46,535 bases of DNA from Oceanobacillus limi (lineage in GTDB: Bacteria > Bacillota > Bacilli > Bacillales > Amphibacillaceae), in the NCBI RefSeq assembly GCF_900111445.1, contig NZ_FOHE01000019.1, forward strand, positions 14,012 to 60,546. Reading direction: 5' to 3'. The position numbers were made by a program, and so were the translations under genes. The notes beneath the pieces were generated by a model. It ran no database searches. It worked only from the letters and a program-made list of their open reading frames with translations, and was not told the origin of the DNA. The first letter of the stretch is position 1; the number at the start of each line of letters is the position of its first letter. Shown here one piece after another: positions 45,107 through 46,535 of this stretch.

Positions 45107-46249
45107 TTAATCATTCAATAGATGTTTGGCAATTACCATATGTTGAATCTCATTGGTTCCTTCATATATTTCCGTGATTTTTGCATCACGGAAAAAGCGC
45201 TCTGCTGGATAATCTTCTGTATACCCATAGCCGCCATACACTTGAACAGCTTCGATAGCCGTTTTCATCGCAGTCTTTGAGGCATACATCTTCGCCATGG
45301 AAGCTTCTTTGCCACAAGGGATACCTTGTTGGACGAATGATGCAGCACGATAGACTAATAGTTTTGCAGCTTCCACCTCGGTTGCCATATCGGCAAGCTT
45401 GAAAGAGATTCCTTGATTATGAGCAATTGGTTTCCCAAATTGTTCACGTTCTTTTGCATAGCTCGCAGCATGTTCAAACGCAGCTTCAGCAATCCCTAAT
45501 GATTGAGCAGCAATTCCTATACGACCAACATTAAGGTTAGCCATGGCAATCTTAAATCCTTCCCCTTCTTTTCCGAGAAGCTGTTCTTTAGGAACGCGAC
45601 ATTGGTCAAAGCTAAGCTGTACGGTGCTGGACCCATGTAACCCCATTTTCTTTTCCTTTTTACCAATGTGTAATCCAGGTGTATCCTTTTCAAGGATAAA
45701 CGCGCTAATGCGGTTGGGGTTGGATCCATCTCCTGTACGCGCAAAGGTTACATATGTATCGGCATATCCTCCATTGGTAATGAATATTTTTGATCCATTT
45801 AAAATGTAATGATCGCCATCTCTTTTTGCAGTGGTTCTCATTCCTTTCACGTCCGAGCCTGCACCAGGTTCGGTTAATGCAAATGCACCCAAATATTCTC
45901 CAGATGCTAATTTAGGGATATAATGATTCTTTTGCTCTTCCGTGCCGAAGTATAAAATCGGATTCGTTCCAACAGATGTATGGACCGACAAAACTACCCC
46001 TAATGTCGCACTAACCTTAGATAGTTCATGAATAGCAATAATATAGGATGTATAATCCATCCCTGCCCCTCCATAATTATCAGGAATGGGAATCCCCATT
46101 ATGCCTAGCTCCCCCATTTGCTGCAAAATTTCTTTTGGGAATCGATCCTCCGCTTCCATTCTAGGGATTTCTTTAGCAACCTCATTCTGAGCAAAATCAC
46201 GAACCATCTTACGCATCATTGTCTGTTCCTCTGTAAAATGTAGGTTCAT
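45107..46249 (-). CDS. Short-chain acyl-CoA dehydrogenase (MmgC-like)
   Basis: Second acyl-CoA dehydrogenase of the module, 380 aa, with [20 protein letters not shown] and the catalytic base E363 in IYEGTNEIQ. The segment [27 protein letters not shown] is identical in both paralogues, suggesting duplication. The ATG has AAAGGAGG upstream. It begins the visible part of an operon that runs to meaB-tetR and icmF; further upstream genes (thiolase, 3-hydroxyacyl-CoA dehydrogenase in relatives) would lie beyond the repeat array and the window end. Confidence 0.92.
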   Translation of the reverse strand: MNLHFTEEQTMMRKMVRDFAQNEVAKEIPRMEAEDRFPKEILQQMGELGIMGIPIPDNYGGAGMDYTSYIIAIHELSKVSATLGVVLSVHTSVGTNPILYFGTEEQKNHYIPKLASGEYLGAFALTEPGAGSDVKGMRTTAKRDGDHYILNGSKIFITNGGYADTYVTFARTGDGSNPNRISAFILEKDTPGLHIGKKEKKMGLHGSSTVQLSFDQCRVPKEQLLGKEGEGFKIAMANLNVGRIGIAAQSLGIAEAAFEHAASYAKEREQFGKPIAHNQGISFKLADMATEVEAAKLLVYRAASFVQQGIPCGKEASMAKMYASKTAMKTAIEAVQVYGGYGYTEDYPAERFFRDAKITEIYEGTNEIQHMVIAKHLLND

Positions 46250-46295
46250 TGGAGAACCTCCTTTCTTTGATCGAGTTATAACGAGTTAGACAGGT

Positions 46296-46535
46296 TATCA
46301 CCCGTTTCGTGGAAGTTATCGACGTTTGTTTTGCGGTATCAACCGTTTCCCGGGCGGTATCGACGTTCGTTTTGCGTTATCAACCGTTTAACTGGAATTA
46401 TCGACGTTTGTTTTGTGTTATCAACCGTTTTCCGGCCGTTATCGACGTTTGTTCCGGGGTATCAACCGTTTGACCGGGGTTATCGACGTTTGTTCCAAGT
46501 TATCAACCATTTTCCAGGTGTTATCGACGTTCGTT
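46296..46535 (+). repeat. Phased short-repeat array, right end (exact 41-bp super-period)
   Basis: Twelve TATC units begin at 46296, 46317, 46337, 46358, 46378, 46399, 46419, 46440, 46460, 46481, 46501 and 46522, so steps alternate 21 and 20 bp without exception. TATCGACGTTYGTT occurs at every 41 bp from 46317, and TATCAACCGTTT at every 41 bp from 46337. The spacers (6 and 9 nt) differ in sequence but not in length. The array starts about 45 bp upstream of an acyl-CoA dehydrogenase gene and continues past the window. 41 is not a multiple of 3, so it is not coding. Confidence 0.93.

Noticed and set aside
46296-46535. CRISPR array
   Set aside because: Conserved parts are only 12-14 bp, two motifs alternate, spacers are 6-9 bp and no cas gene is present.

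Overview
This 46.5 kb window is chromosomal DNA from a low-GC, endospore-forming Bacillaceae bacterium. Gene content and order resemble Bacillus subtilis and fit Oceanobacillus/Virgibacillus-type genera best; the genus is an inference. Every protein gene lies on the minus strand, as expected for a leading-strand block on one replichore. No rRNA, tRNA, prophage, transposase gene or true CRISPR array was seen.

Layout by coordinate (transcription runs right to left). 1-2.65 kb: ywzB, ywmB and murA. 3.0-10.4 kb: the complete F1Fo ATP synthase operon atpIBEFHAGDC with its promoter. 10.5-16.2 kb: a secreted Vpr-like subtilase, then glyA, upp and mnaA (UDP-GlcNAc 2-epimerase). 16.3-24 kb: the ywl region (ywlG, rpiB, a chemoreceptor, arginine phosphatase ywlE, mntP, sua5/ywlC, a GNAT-like gene, spoIIR) ending at prmC-prfA. 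25.2-26.5 kb: a frameshifted NERD-domain gene between two short-repeat arrays. 26.6-37.3 kb: tdk, a type B L31 gene, rho, glpX, murZ, a transaldolase-family gene, fbaA, spo0F, pyrG, rpoE. 37.7-46.2 kb: a zinc alcohol dehydrogenase, then an acyl-CoA module (two acyl-CoA dehydrogenases, meaB, a TetR regulator, and icmF, a fused isobutyryl-CoA mutase).

Functional links: cell-wall precursor synthesis (two MurA paralogues, MnaA), energy conversion (ATP synthase), one-carbon and nucleotide supply (GlyA, Upp, Tdk, PyrG), translation and termination (PrfA, PrmC, L31, Rho, RNA polymerase delta), glycolysis/gluconeogenesis (FbaA, GlpX), sporulation control (Spo0F, SpoIIR) and branched or short acyl-CoA catabolism. 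Regulatory sites that could be read include sigma-A-type promoters for atp, upp, prfA, rpmE and ywlE, a sigma-H promoter overlapping a 0A box at spo0F, and a DnaA-box cluster upstream of sua5.

The least explained feature is a set of phased short-repeat arrays. At both window ends, in opposite orientations, a conserved motif (ATCGACGTT alternating with ATCAACSGTT-like) recurs at strictly alternating 20- and 21-bp steps, so the super-period is exactly 41 bp, while the 6-10 bp spacers vary. Around the NERD gene a different motif (TATGAGC) shows the same 20/21 phasing. A common geometry carried by different motifs suggests a constrained protein- or structure-related array. A dispersed 150-200 bp structured repeat (two good copies plus a head fragment), a 35-bp direct-repeat element and a REP-like hairpin occupy other intergenic gaps.
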